Positions 46,778-57,519 of a stretch of 64,000 bases of DNA are shown piece after piece. Made by a program: the position numbers and the translations under genes. The DNA is from Qipengyuania sp. YIM B01966. Lineage in GTDB: Bacteria; Pseudomonadota; Alphaproteobacteria; Sphingomonadales; Sphingomonadaceae. Position 1 is the stretch's first letter, and every line of letters starts with the position of its first letter. The notes beneath the pieces are model-generated. The model was not told the origin of the DNA. It was given only the letters and a program-made list of their open reading frames with translations, and ran no database searches. The stretch lies in assembly GCF_016461955.1 (NCBI RefSeq), contig NZ_JADMNM010000002.1, positions 248,001 through 312,000 of the forward strand, written 5' to 3'.

Positions 46778-48376
46778 ATGACCTACCAGACCGCCATCGA
46801 TCAGTTCGACCGCACCATTTCCGGTAACGGGACCGCCTGGGCTGCCATCGACGCAGAATCGGCGGCGCGGATGCAGGTCCAGAACCGCTTTCCCACCGGG
46901 CTCGACATTGCCCGCTACACCGCGCACATCATGCGCGAGGACATGGCTGCCTATGATGCGGACCCGGCCCATTACACGCAGTCGCTTGGCTGCTGGCACG
47001 GCTTCATCGCGCAGCAGAAGCTGATCAGCATCAAGAAGCATTTCGGCACCACCAAGCGCCGCTACCTCTATCTGTCGGGCTGGATGGTGGCCGCGCTGCG
47101 CAGCGAATTCGGCCCGCTGCCCGATCAGTCGATGCACGAAAAAACCAGCGTCCCGGCGCTGATCGGCGAACTCTACACCTTCCTCAAGCAGGCCGATGCG
47201 CGCGAGCTGGGCGGACTGTTCCGCGAACTCGACGCCGCCCGGACAAAGGGCGACGCGCTCGAAGCAAAGCGCCTCGAACAGGCGATCGATAACCACGAAA
47301 CCCATGTCGTGCCGATCATCGCCGATATCGACGCCGGTTTCGGCAACGCCGAAGCGACCTATCTGCTGGCCAAGAAGATGATCGAAGCCGGCGCCTGCGC
47401 GCTGCAGATCGAAAACCAGGTCTCCGACGAAAAGCAGTGTGGCCACCAGGACGGCAAGGTCACTGTGCCGCACGAGGATTTCCTCCAGAAAATCCGCGCG
47501 ATCCGCTATGCGTTCCTCGAACTGGGCGTGCCCGACGGGATCATCGTCGCGCGGACCGACAGCCTCGGCGCAGGGCTGACCAAGCAGATCGCCTATTCGA
47601 AGGAACCGGGCGATCTGGGCGACCAGTACAACGCCTTCCTCGACTGCGACGAGGTCGATCCGGCCAACATCACCAACGGTCAGGTGTTCATCAGCCGCGA
47701 CGGCAAGCTGCTCGCGCCCAAGCGCCTGCCGAGCAACTTCTACCAGTTCCGTGCCGGCACCGGCGAGGATCGCTGCGTGCTCGACTGCATCACCTCGCTC
47801 CAGCACGGCGCCGACCTGCTTTGGATCGAAACCGAGAAGCCGCATATCGAACAGATCGCCGGCATGGTGGACCGTATTCGCGAGGTCATTCCCAATGCTA
47901 AGCTGGTTTACAACAACTCGCCCAGCTTCAACTGGACGCTCAATTTCCGACAGCAGGTGTTCGACGCCTGGGAGCAGGAGGGCAAGGATCTTTCCGCCTA
48001 TGACCGCGCTCGGCTGATGAGCGTCGATTATGACGGCACGGACCTTGCCGCCGAAGCCGACGAGCGCATCCGCACCTTCCAGCGCGATGCGGCGGCGCGA
48101 GCCGGCATCTTCCATCACCTGATCACGCTGCCGACCTATCACACGGCCGCGCTCAGCACCGATAATCTCGCCCGCGAATATTTTGGCGATGCGGGGATGC
48201 TGGGTTATGTCAAGAACGTCCAGCGCGAGGAAATCCGCCAGGGGATCGCCTGCGTGAAGCATCAGAACATGGCCGGGTCGGACATCGGCGATGATCACAA
48301 GGAATACTTTGCCGGCGAGGCGGCTCTGAAGGCCGGCGGCAAGGACAACACGATGAACCAGTTCGCGGCCGCCTGA
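46778..48376 (+). CDS. aceA: Isocitrate lyase
   Basis: A 532-residue glyoxylate-shunt enzyme splitting isocitrate into glyoxylate and succinate, allowing growth on acetate or fatty acids. It has SGWMVAA, PIIADIDAGFGN, and the catalytic Cys in DEKQCGHQDGK (KKCGH in E. coli). IIVARTDS and YNNSPSFNW also match. The ~530-residue length and KQCGH form match the Pseudomonas-type subgroup. CAGGAG precedes the ATG at 46778; in-frame sequence upstream is not supported. It is followed by a 58-residue ORF with its own strong Shine-Dalgarno sequence. Confidence 0.96.
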   Translation: MTYQTAIDQFDRTISGNGTAWAAIDAESAARMQVQNRFPTGLDIARYTAHIMREDMAAYDADPAHYTQSLGCWHGFIAQQKLISIKKHFGTTKRRYLYLSGWMVAALRSEFGPLPDQSMHEKTSVPALIGELYTFLKQADARELGGLFRELDAARTKGDALEAKRLEQAIDNHETHVVPIIADIDAGFGNAEATYLLAKKMIEAGACALQIENQVSDEKQCGHQDGKVTVPHEDFLQKIRAIRYAFLELGVPDGIIVARTDSLGAGLTKQIAYSKEPGDLGDQYNAFLDCDEVDPANITNGQVFISRDGKLLAPKRLPSNFYQFRAGTGEDRCVLDCITSLQHGADLLWIETEKPHIEQIAGMVDRIREVIPNAKLVYNNSPSFNWTLNFRQQVFDAWEQEGKDLSAYDRARLMSVDYDGTDLAAEADERIRTFQRDAAARAGIFHHLITLPTYHTAALSTDNLAREYFGDAGMLGYVKNVQREEIRQGIACVKHQNMAGSDIGDDHKEYFAGEAALKAGGKDNTMNQFAAA

Positions 48377-48403
48377 GCGCGACACCGGTAAAGGAGTGCG
48401 ACC

Positions 48404-48580
48404 ATGACGGACGAAACCACCACCGAAAGCCGCGAACCGGCTCGCGCCCGCGCGCTGTTCTCGACCGCCGATTTCAAGCTGCTGCGTGCCGCGCTCACCA
48501 GCCATGCGCGGGTCACCGAGGACCGCGAGGAACTCGCCCGGATCAACGCACTGCACCACCGGCTCGGCACTTATTGCTGA
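48404..48580 (+). CDS. Small 58-residue protein downstream of aceA
   Basis: AAGGAG at 48390-48395 precedes an ATG and a 59-codon frame ending in TGA. The product starts MTDETTTESREPARARALFS and continues with a predicted amphipathic helix (DFKLLRAALTSH) and a second helix ending HHRLGTYC. It is soluble, with no signal peptide. It lies 27 bases after aceA in the same direction and just before a strong hairpin, so it is probably on the aceA transcript. Function unknown; a regulator or stabiliser of the glyoxylate shunt is a guess from position only. Confidence 0.65.
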   Translation: MTDETTTESREPARARALFSTADFKLLRAALTSHARVTEDREELARINALHHRLGTYC

Positions 48581-48597
48581 TCTCCTGGGGAGGAGAT

Positions 48598-48632
48598 GAC
48601 GGCCGTCGGCCCCTTATGGGTCGGCGGCCGTC
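48598..48632 (+). terminator. 15-bp hairpin after the aceA unit
   Basis: GACGGCCGTCGGCCC (48598-48612) pairs over its whole length with GGGTCGGCGGCCGTC (48618-48632), using two G-U pairs, around a 5-base loop. AACCTTGT rather than a T run follows. It starts 17 bases after the small ORF and most likely ends or protects the aceA transcript. Confidence 0.6.
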
Positions 48633-48693
48633 AACCTTGTATGAACCATGTCTGGCAGGTCGGACGATACGATCGACGTCCTAAGGCCGGGCG

Positions 48694-49197
48694 ATGGGCA
48701 GACGAAGCTCCCCCGCGTTTGATCTGAAGATGTATCGCCATTTCGCGGTGGTGACAGTCGCGCTGACGACCGTGCTGGCGGTGTTCGCCGATGGCGAAGG
48801 GCAGCAGGCACAGGCCGCTGAGTCACAACCGCAGGTCAACGCAGCGTCAGCTCCGTCACCGGTCCCGCCGACGAGAACCGAGCGCCGCCCGAGCGCGCCG
48901 GGATGGGTGGACGACGCAAGCGAGCCATCCGGCCAGACATTCGACATTGCGGCGAGCATGGGCAGCGATTGGGGCGCGGATGGCGGGGCATTCGCCATGC
49001 CCGGCATGAACCTCGCCGATGTCGCGCTGGGCGAGGATGTGTTCCGCCAGCTGGGCATCGCGCCGCGCGATTTTGCTGATCTGACCGAGGCCGAACAACG
49101 CGCGATGCTGGCCGAATTGCACAATCGCCAGGCCGCCAATGCCGCCGCCGCCTCGCGGCAGCGCGCCGGCGGGCCGGAGGACGGAACCGACGCCTAA
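48694..49197 (+). CDS. Hypothetical single-pass membrane protein
   Basis: A 167-residue protein. One hydrophobic segment (FAVVTVALTTVLAVFA) lies at about residues 17-33, followed by a Gln/Pro/Ser-rich linker and a folded C-terminal part with MGSDWGADGGAFAMPGMN and DFADLTEAEQRAMLAELHNRQ. It would sit in the inner membrane with the C-terminal part outside the cytoplasm, or be a secreted protein with an uncleaved anchor. The name of the family is not recognised. It is convergent with the M20 amidohydrolase gene, 7 bases apart. Confidence 0.65.
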   Translation: MGRRSSPAFDLKMYRHFAVVTVALTTVLAVFADGEGQQAQAAESQPQVNAASAPSPVPPTRTERRPSAPGWVDDASEPSGQTFDIAASMGSDWGADGGAFAMPGMNLADVALGEDVFRQLGIAPRDFADLTEAEQRAMLAELHNRQAANAAAASRQRAGGPEDGTDA

Positions 49198-49204
49198 CGC
49201 GCGC

Positions 49205-50542
49205 TCAGCGTGCCGGCATCAGGTCCATTGTCGCGGCGGTCAACGCTTCGGCGGCGGTGGCGATGACTTTGTCTGCTTCGGGCGCCCAATAGGGGCTGTG
49301 GAGCGAAGGTAGCTGGATCTCCCCGCGTTCGGCCCGTGCCATCTGTTCGGCCGGAACGCCGCCGACCCAGAAGATCAGCGCCTCGACCTCGCCCTCGCCC
49401 GCCATGCGGCGGAACTGGCTGAAATCCTCGCCGCCCATCACCGCCGGCACCTGCCGCACCCGCTCGGCGCCAAAGCGCGGGGTGAGGCCCGCCATGACCC
49501 GGCGGGTGAGCGCCTCGTCATTGAAGGTTGCGGGCGTGTAAGGGTCTTCCACCGACACCTCGGGCATCCGGTCATCGGGGATCCCGGCGGCGATTGCCTC
49601 GCCCCGGGCGATGCGGCGGATGCCGTCGAGCAGCATCTGGCGCGACTGATCAGAGTATGAGCGGACGGTCAGTTGCAGCCGCGCCTCGTCGGAAATGATG
49701 TTGTGCTTGGCCCCGGCATGGAAGCTGCCGACCGTCACCACCGCCGGCTCGGCCGGATTGGCCTCGCGGCTGACCAGCGTCTGCAGGCGCATCACGATCG
49801 CGCTGCCCAGCACGATCGGATCGCGCGTGGTGTGCGGATAGGCGCCGTGTCCGCCGACCCCGCGCAGCTTGATGTCCACGCTGTCGACATTGGCCAGCGC
49901 CCAGCCCGGTGAATAGCCGATCGTCCCGGCGGCAAATTGCGCCGCATCGTGAAAGGCGAGGACATAATCCGGCTTGGGGAAACGAGCATAAAGCCCATCA
50001 TCGATCATCGCCTTGGCGCCGAGGCCGATCTCTTCGGCCGGCTGCCCGATCATCACCAGCGTCCCGCGCCAGGCCTCGCGCCGGCGGACGAGCTGTTCGG
50101 CGGTGGCGATCCACGCGGTCATGTGGGTATCGTGCCCGCAGGCGTGCATCACTCCGGTGGTCACGCCCGAAGCGGGCGTCGCGGTGCGGGTGGAGGCATA
50201 AGGCAGGCCCGTCTGCTCGACTACCGGCAAGCCGTCCATATCGGCGCGGACCATCACCGTCGGCCCATCGCCATTGCGCAGCACCGCGACGACACCGGTC
50301 TTGCCAACGCCCTCGGTCACCTCGAACCCCAGCGCCCGCATCCTTGTGGCCAGCTTGCGGGCGGTCTCGACCTCCTCGAAGCTCAGCTCAGGGTTGGCGT
50401 GGAGGTCGCGATACAGCTCCATCAGCCGCGGCATGTCGGCGGCAATTGCGGTGCGCAGGTCGTCGCCCTGCGCACTGGCGGGCGCGGCGAGGCCCAGGCT
50501 GGCGGCAGCTGCAAGCAAGGCGGCGGCGGTACGGATGATCAT
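49205..50542 (-). CDS. Secreted M20 family amidohydrolase
   Basis: A 445-residue zinc hydrolase of the hippurate/IAA-amino acid hydrolase group (M20D). The signal peptide ends APASAQ, so it is exported. Metal-site motifs are ADMDGLPV, HACGHDTHM and GQPAEE; GGHGAYPH and MGGEDFS follow. These enzymes release an amino acid or acyl group from N-acyl amino acids; the substrate here is unknown. The ATG at 50542 has GGGGGA at good spacing; an ATG two codons upstream (50548) is possible. tRNA-Leu lies upstream on the same strand. Confidence 0.9.
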   Translation of the reverse strand: MIIRTAAALLAAAASLGLAAPASAQGDDLRTAIAADMPRLMELYRDLHANPELSFEEVETARKLATRMRALGFEVTEGVGKTGVVAVLRNGDGPTVMVRADMDGLPVVEQTGLPYASTRTATPASGVTTGVMHACGHDTHMTAWIATAEQLVRRREAWRGTLVMIGQPAEEIGLGAKAMIDDGLYARFPKPDYVLAFHDAAQFAAGTIGYSPGWALANVDSVDIKLRGVGGHGAYPHTTRDPIVLGSAIVMRLQTLVSREANPAEPAVVTVGSFHAGAKHNIISDEARLQLTVRSYSDQSRQMLLDGIRRIARGEAIAAGIPDDRMPEVSVEDPYTPATFNDEALTRRVMAGLTPRFGAERVRQVPAVMGGEDFSQFRRMAGEGEVEALIFWVGGVPAEQMARAERGEIQLPSLHSPYWAPEADKVIATAAEALTAATMDLMPAR

Positions 50543-50618
50543 CGGCATTCCCCCAAAGCGTCTTTGCCCCGCAGCATGGCACAGCGACGCGGGAGCGCAA
50601 GGGGGCGGCGGTGGGGGA

Positions 50619-50703
50619 TGGTGCCTCTGGCCGGACTCGAACCGGCACTTCCGAAGAAACTCGATTTTGAGTCGAGCGCGTCTACCAATTTCACCACAGA
50701 GGC
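50619..50703 (-). tRNA. tRNA-Leu (anticodon CAA)
   Basis: Read on the minus strand from 50703, the acceptor stem GCCTCTG pairs with CAGAGGC. The D arm has TTGGTAGACGCG. The anticodon stem CTCGA/TCGAG encloses CTCAAAA with anticodon CAA. A class II variable region follows (TTTCTTCGGAAGT). The T arm is GCCGG TTCGAGT CCGGC, then discriminator A and an encoded CCA (50621-50619). It decodes UUG. No island genes are joined to its 3' end. Confidence 0.95.
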
Positions 50704-50776
50704 CCTGGGTAAGGCCCGCGCATCTAGCGGGCCGCTGCCCGCCTTTCAACCCGCGCGTCCGCGCGCTACCCGCACC

Positions 50777-51598
<822 letters not shown>

Positions 51599-51604
51599 CG
51601 TGCG

Positions 51605-52168
51605 TCAGCCGGCCTTGCCGACATAGGTGCGTTCATAGACATCGACGACGATGCGCGTGCCGCTCTCGATATGCGGCGGGACCATCACGCGCACGCCGTT
51701 GTCAAGCACCGCCGGCTTGTAGCTTGAACTGGCGGTCTGCCCCTTCACCACCGCATCGGCTTCGACGATGGTCGCCTCGACCTGCTCGGGCAGCGCGACC
51801 GAGATCGGCTTTTCGTCCCACAGTTCGAGCGTCACATCCATCCCGTCCTGCAAAAACGCCGCCGCATCGCCGAGCAGGTCGGCGGGCAGGTTGATCTGTT
51901 CGTAGGAATCCTTGTCCATGAACACCAGCGCATCGCCATCGGTATAGAGGTACTGGAATTCCTTCTGATCGAGCCGCACGCGCTCGATCGTGTCGGCGCT
52001 GCGGAAGCGGACATTGGTCTTGCGGCCGTCCTGCAGGTTTTTCATCTCGACCTGCATATAGGCGCCGCCCTTGCCCGGCTGGGTGTGCTGGATCTTCGCG
52101 ACTTTCCAGATGCCGCCTTCATATTCGAGAATGTTGCCGGGACGGATGTCCACGCCGCTGATTTTCAT
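51605..52168 (-). CDS. efp: Translation elongation factor P
   Basis: A 187-residue factor that relieves ribosome stalling at polyproline. The modified lysine position is Lys33 in [10 protein letters not shown]. The three beta-barrel domains and the [13 protein letters not shown] terminus are typical. It is the first gene of the efp-suhB-like pair. The upstream gap to the divergent small secreted protein holds the promoter. No epmA/epmB genes are nearby. Confidence 0.96.
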   Translation of the reverse strand: MKISGVDIRPGNILEYEGGIWKVAKIQHTQPGKGGAYMQVEMKNLQDGRKTNVRFRSADTIERVRLDQKEFQYLYTDGDALVFMDKDSYEQINLPADLLGDAAAFLQDGMDVTLELWDEKPISVALPEQVEATIVEADAVVKGQTASSSYKPAVLDNGVRVMVPPHIESGTRIVVDVYERTYVGKAG

Positions 52169-52305
52169 GGGTCGGTCACTCGATTTCTGGGTGGGTCAGG
52201 CGTAGGCGCGCCCGGTGATGGCGCGCCCTTAGCTTAGCCGGATGGCGGCGGCAAGCAGGGGGCGGGCCGTTGCCGCCGGCGCGCCGGGCGTGCTAGGGGC
52301 CGCTC

Positions 52306-52692
52306 ATGCGCATCAAGCTCCTTGCCGGCGGCCTCGCTTTCCCCCTGCTTGCGATGGCGGCATCGGCTGGGGCTGTACCTGGGGGCCGGCTAGGCGTGCT
52401 GCCCGCGGGGCGTTACGAATGCGCCCTGCCCGGTAGTGCCGCGGGACGCGCGATCGAAGTGCAGCCTGATTGGGGATTCGAGATCATCCGCAGTTCCAGC
52501 TATCTCCAGCGCGAGGAGCGCGGCACCTATCTCCTGCTGGGGGACGTGTTGACCTTTACCAGCGGCCCGCTCGCGGGCAGACGGCTGATATTCGACGATA
52601 ACCGGCTGCTGCGCGACATGGTGGACAGCGGACCGGAAAAGGGCGGTCTGGGCCGGCTGCGTTGCGCGAGGGTGCCCGGCTCCGTATTCTGA
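52306..52692 (+). CDS. Small secreted protein of unknown function
   Basis: A 128-residue protein with signal peptide (LLAGGLAFPLLAMAASAGA) and a mature part of ~105 residues, with PAGRYECALPGSAAGRAIE and YLLLGDVLTFTSGPLAGRRL, a pattern of short beta strands with two Cys. It is not recognised as a named family. It is divergent from efp and convergent with the M23 peptidase gene, whose stop is 4 bases away. Confidence 0.7.
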   Translation: MRIKLLAGGLAFPLLAMAASAGAVPGGRLGVLPAGRYECALPGSAAGRAIEVQPDWGFEIIRSSSYLQREERGTYLLLGDVLTFTSGPLAGRRLIFDDNRLLRDMVDSGPEKGGLGRLRCARVPGSVF

Positions 52693-52695
52693 CCG

Positions 52696-53403
52696 TTAAC
52701 GCCGGACCAGCAGCGGATAGGGGTTGAGCGCGACGGCGCGCGTGTACCAGGCGGCCTGGGGCGTGGTGCGCATCACCGCGAAATGAAGATGCGGCGCATC
52801 GGGCGATGCGTTACCGCTCCACCCGACAGTGCCCAGAGGCGTCCCGGCCCGCACCTGCTGCCCTTCAGCCAGACCCTGCGCGTAATCTTTCAAATGCGCG
52901 TAATAATGAATAATCGTCCGGTCGGGCGAGCGCACATAGACCGTCTTGCCGCCCTGCTGCGAAAAGAAAAGCTTTTCGACCGTGCCCGGTCCGGCAGCGA
53001 TCACCGGGCGCCCTTCCGGCGCCATGATATCGATCGCATCATGCACACGCGCGCCGCCCGCCCGCGCCTGCGTGAACGTATCAACAAGCTGAGCCGGCGT
53101 TATTCCGACCACCGGGATGGTCAGCGTCCCGCGGGGCGAATTGGCCGCCGCGACAATCCTCGTCCCGTCACCATCCAACGCGATGGTGCCACTACGCGAG
53201 ACTGCCGGGATCAGGCCCTGCGGCGCGTCCGGCCCGCGCGCGCCCGGTGCGACCGCGCTAGCCGCGGCTTGCTGCGCCGCGCCATCGGGCTCTGCCCAGC
53301 GGTTTTGCGCGCGATCCATGACCGTGCCGCCCGCCACGATCCACGCCGCCGAGGTCAGGGTCGCAGTTACCACGATTGTCAGCAGGCGGTCGGCAAAGCT
53401 CAT
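52696..53403 (-). CDS. M23 family metallopeptidase (LytM domain)
   Basis: A 235-residue envelope protein with one N-terminal membrane segment (LLTIVVTATLTSAAWIVAGG) and a LytM domain. Zinc motif 1 is HDAIDIMAPEG (H-x3-D), motif 2 is HLHF in APHLHFAV. The first motif is intact, so an active peptidoglycan endopeptidase is possible, unlike EnvC-type activators. It is next to an L,D-transpeptidase gene on the same strand, 23 bases after it. Confidence 0.9.
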   Translation of the reverse strand: MSFADRLLTIVVTATLTSAAWIVAGGTVMDRAQNRWAEPDGAAQQAAASAVAPGARGPDAPQGLIPAVSRSGTIALDGDGTRIVAAANSPRGTLTIPVVGITPAQLVDTFTQARAGGARVHDAIDIMAPEGRPVIAAGPGTVEKLFFSQQGGKTVYVRSPDRTIIHYYAHLKDYAQGLAEGQQVRAGTPLGTVGWSGNASPDAPHLHFAVMRTTPQAAWYTRAVALNPYPLLVRR

Positions 53404-53426
53404 GGCGTGACGGTTCCCTCGCGCGC

Positions 53427-54692
53427 TCAGGCGATGAATTCCACCTTGGTTTTGGTCGAGACCATCTGCGCCAACCGGGCGGCATCCCAGTTGGTCAGAC
53501 GCACACAGCCACTGCTTTCAGCCCGGCCGATGGTTTCAGGGGCTGGCGTCCCGTGAATGCCGTAATGTTCCTTGCTGAGGTCGATCCAGACCACCCCGAC
53601 GGGTGAATTGGGCCCGGCGGGAAACTGGTGCGTCTTGCCGTCAGTGCCGCTCTTGCCCAGCACTTCGGGATCGTAACTGTATGGCGGATTGAATGCCTTG
53701 CCCACGATGTTCCAGTTACCGAGCGGCAGCGGGAACTTGCTGGAACCCGAAGTGACGGTGAACAGCGCAATCAGCTTATCGTCCGCATCATAGGCCCGCA
53801 GCGTGCCCTTCGACTTGCTGACGATGACCTTGGCCACTTCGGGTTGCTCGCTGCCCACGCCAAGCTCGACGAGCGTACGCTGCCAGTTGTCATCCTCGAC
53901 GCTGCCTTCTGCAATCGCGTCGCCGCCGATATTCGGCACGCGGATCTGCTGCCCCGGGCGGAACACGCTGGTGGGTGCTTCGGCCAGCGCCGCGGCCTTG
54001 GCATCGCCAGTAGCGCCGGCGGTGGGCGAAGCGGTCGGACTGGCGCTTGCCGTCGCGCGGGCCGTGGGCGTGGAGGCGGCGCTGGCGGTAGCCGTAGGCG
54101 TGGTTGTAACCCCGCCATCCAATTCCGCCGCCGGGGCGCCAGCCGGGCGCCCGTTCGGGTTAAGCATTTTCAACACCTCGACCGTGGTATGGAACCGCTC
54201 TGCCAGCCGCTCGTCGAGCGTTTCATAGCCGAGCTTGTCGAGTGCCGCCTTGTCCGCCGGATCTTCGGGCATCTTCTGGTAGTTATAGTCGCCCCAATCC
54301 TCGGGAATGGTCACCACGCGGGTCGCGGGAATGTCCTTCCATTCGCCGAGAGCCTGCGTGGTCGCCTCGTCCAGTTCACCGGTGACAGTCAGGCCCGTGG
54401 CCTCCTGAAATCCCTCAAGCGCGTTCCTGGTCGACATCCCCATCTTGCCGTCGATCACCCCCGGGCCGAAGCCGCGCCGGTCAAGCACGACCTGCGCCTG
54501 CATCATCGGACGTTCTTCGGAATCGGGAATGTCGTTCTCGATCGTCTCGCCATCGCGCGAATGCATCGCATCGGCCAGGTTGCTGTCCGCCTGTGCCTCG
54601 GAGGTCTGCCCTTCTTCGGCGTAGCGATCGGTGCCGTTGAAACCGCACGCGGCGAGCAGAGCAATCGGGGCAAGGGCGAGAATCACGCGCAT
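53427..54692 (-). CDS. L,D-transpeptidase lipoprotein with peptidoglycan-binding domain
   Basis: A 421-residue predicted lipoprotein (lipobox LLAAC). PG-binding repeat at residues ~65-105 (VVLDRRGFGPGVIDGKMG), then a Thr/Ala/Pro-rich low-complexity linker (~195-235), then a YkuD domain with HGTPAPETIGR and SSGCVRL, holding the catalytic His and Cys. Such enzymes make 3-3 crosslinks or attach lipoproteins to murein. AGGAG precedes the ATG at 54692 with 8-base spacing. Its pairing with an M23 peptidase suggests coordinated murein remodelling. Confidence 0.92.
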   Translation of the reverse strand: MRVILALAPIALLAACGFNGTDRYAEEGQTSEAQADSNLADAMHSRDGETIENDIPDSEERPMMQAQVVLDRRGFGPGVIDGKMGMSTRNALEGFQEATGLTVTGELDEATTQALGEWKDIPATRVVTIPEDWGDYNYQKMPEDPADKAALDKLGYETLDERLAERFHTTVEVLKMLNPNGRPAGAPAAELDGGVTTTPTATASAASTPTARATASASPTASPTAGATGDAKAAALAEAPTSVFRPGQQIRVPNIGGDAIAEGSVEDDNWQRTLVELGVGSEQPEVAKVIVSKSKGTLRAYDADDKLIALFTVTSGSSKFPLPLGNWNIVGKAFNPPYSYDPEVLGKSGTDGKTHQFPAGPNSPVGVVWIDLSKEHYGIHGTPAPETIGRAESSGCVRLTNWDAARLAQMVSTKTKVEFIA

Positions 54693-54755
54693 CGGCACAC
54701 TCCTGAAAACATCAACCACCAGCTTAACCCAAAGCAGCGGCTGTAGGACAATGTT

Positions 54756-55403
54756 TTATGCCGGCGTTTTATCCGCGCCGGCTGCCGTGATGGCCTCGAC
54801 TAGGGCGCGCACCGCCCCAGCCTCGTCACCGCACCAGACTGCATTGCTGACCGCCAGGAAATCGGCGCCCGCTGCCACCAGCGGCGGGGCGTTGGCCGGC
54901 GTGATCCCGCCAATCGCCACGCAGGGAACCTCGAACAGGGCTTGCCACCACTCCAGCAAATCGAGTTCGGCGCGATGTTCGGTCGCCTTGGTCGCGCTGG
55001 GGTAGAAAGCGCCGAAGGCGACATAATCCGCCCCCGCCTCCCCCGCTTCCATCGCCAGATGACGACTGGCGTGGCAGGTCACGCCGATCTGCGCCTCGCG
55101 CCCCAGCGCCTCACGCGCCTCGGCGACGGTGCCGTCGCCCTGCCCCAGATGCACGCCATCGGCCCCGAGCCGCCTGGCGAGGGCGATGCTGTCATTGACG
55201 ATGAACGCCACGTCGCGTGCGGCGCACAGTTCCTGCAGCGGCTGCGCGAGGCGGGCGGCCTCGTGCTGATCCAAACCCTTGACCCGGTATTGAAACGCCG
55301 CGACCGGCCCTGCACCCAGCGCGCGTTCGAGCCGGGCAGGAAAGTCGCCCCCGACATCGAGCGGCGAGATCAGGTAGAGCTGGCAGGCGGGAATAGCGGT
55401 CAT
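54756..55403 (-). CDS. thiE: Thiamine phosphate synthase
   Basis: A 215-residue TIM-barrel enzyme coupling the pyrimidine and thiazole phosphates in thiamine synthesis. Motifs are FQYRVKG, FIVNDSIALA, GVHLGQGD, GVTCHASRH, FGAFYPSATK and AIGGITPAN. The Ser/Thr-Lys loop is modified from the usual TxTK to SATKA, as in several alphaproteobacteria. GGAG is correctly spaced for the ATG at 55403, rather than the one at 55415. No TPP riboswitch was seen upstream and no other thi gene is adjacent. Confidence 0.9.
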   Translation of the reverse strand: MTAIPACQLYLISPLDVGGDFPARLERALGAGPVAAFQYRVKGLDQHEAARLAQPLQELCAARDVAFIVNDSIALARRLGADGVHLGQGDGTVAEAREALGREAQIGVTCHASRHLAMEAGEAGADYVAFGAFYPSATKATEHRAELDLLEWWQALFEVPCVAIGGITPANAPPLVAAGADFLAVSNAVWCGDEAGAVRALVEAITAAGADKTPA

Positions 55404-55717
55404 GTCCGGCTCCATACCGTGTGCATCGAGCGCTGCAACCGGGTGACGGCGGCGTTGCGTGCTTGCCTTTCGCCCTCGATGCAGCTAGGCGCGCGGGCGT
55501 TCGACGGGTGACATCCCGGTCGGCGGCGCGCTGCATTTCCAGCATGGCCGGATATTTCGCAGGCGCAGCAGCGCCCGCCTCCTGCCTTTTGCCTCCTACC
55601 GCAAGGTCGCCCCAAGAGCCTCTGCCGCGGCATCCGGTCCGGTGGAGCGTTCGGCCATGAAAGACCGGCGGATTCAACCGCCTGGCCGGAAAAAACGTGA
55701 AACAGGACTGCAAACCT
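55404..55717. promoter_or_regulatory. Divergent thiE/rpsA gap with hairpin before rpsA
   Basis: This 314-base gap has no convincing gene. GGCGG/CCGCC (55667-55671, 55678-55682) with a 6-base loop stands 35 bases before the rpsA ATG, followed by CCGGAAAAAACG, so it could be an S1 leader structure. cmk, often upstream of rpsA, is absent. Promoter elements cannot be fixed by eye. Confidence 0.4.
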
Positions 55718-57427
<1,710 letters not shown>

Positions 57428-57451
57428 TCCTTCGCCGCCTTCGGGCCTCAG

Positions 57452-57486
57452 AAAGGGCTCGTCTGCCGCTGGCAGGCGGGCCCTTT
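57452..57486 (+). terminator. Terminator of rpsA
   Basis: AAAGGGC and GCCCTTT form the outer stem (57452-57458, 57479-57485), with an inner CTGCC/GGCAG stem around GCT. It starts 25 bases after the rpsA stop. The T tract is short, but the A-stem-T arrangement is typical. Confidence 0.7.
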
Positions 57487-57519
57487 GCCTGTCAGGGGCC
57501 GGCTGTTAGGGTGCGCGGC

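Noticed and set aside
50619-50760. Genomic island attached to tRNA-Leu
   Set aside because: No integrase and no repeated tRNA 3' end found near; neighbours are conserved genes.
55404-55520. TPP riboswitch before thiE
   Set aside because: No CTGAGA or other thi-box core is present in the gap.
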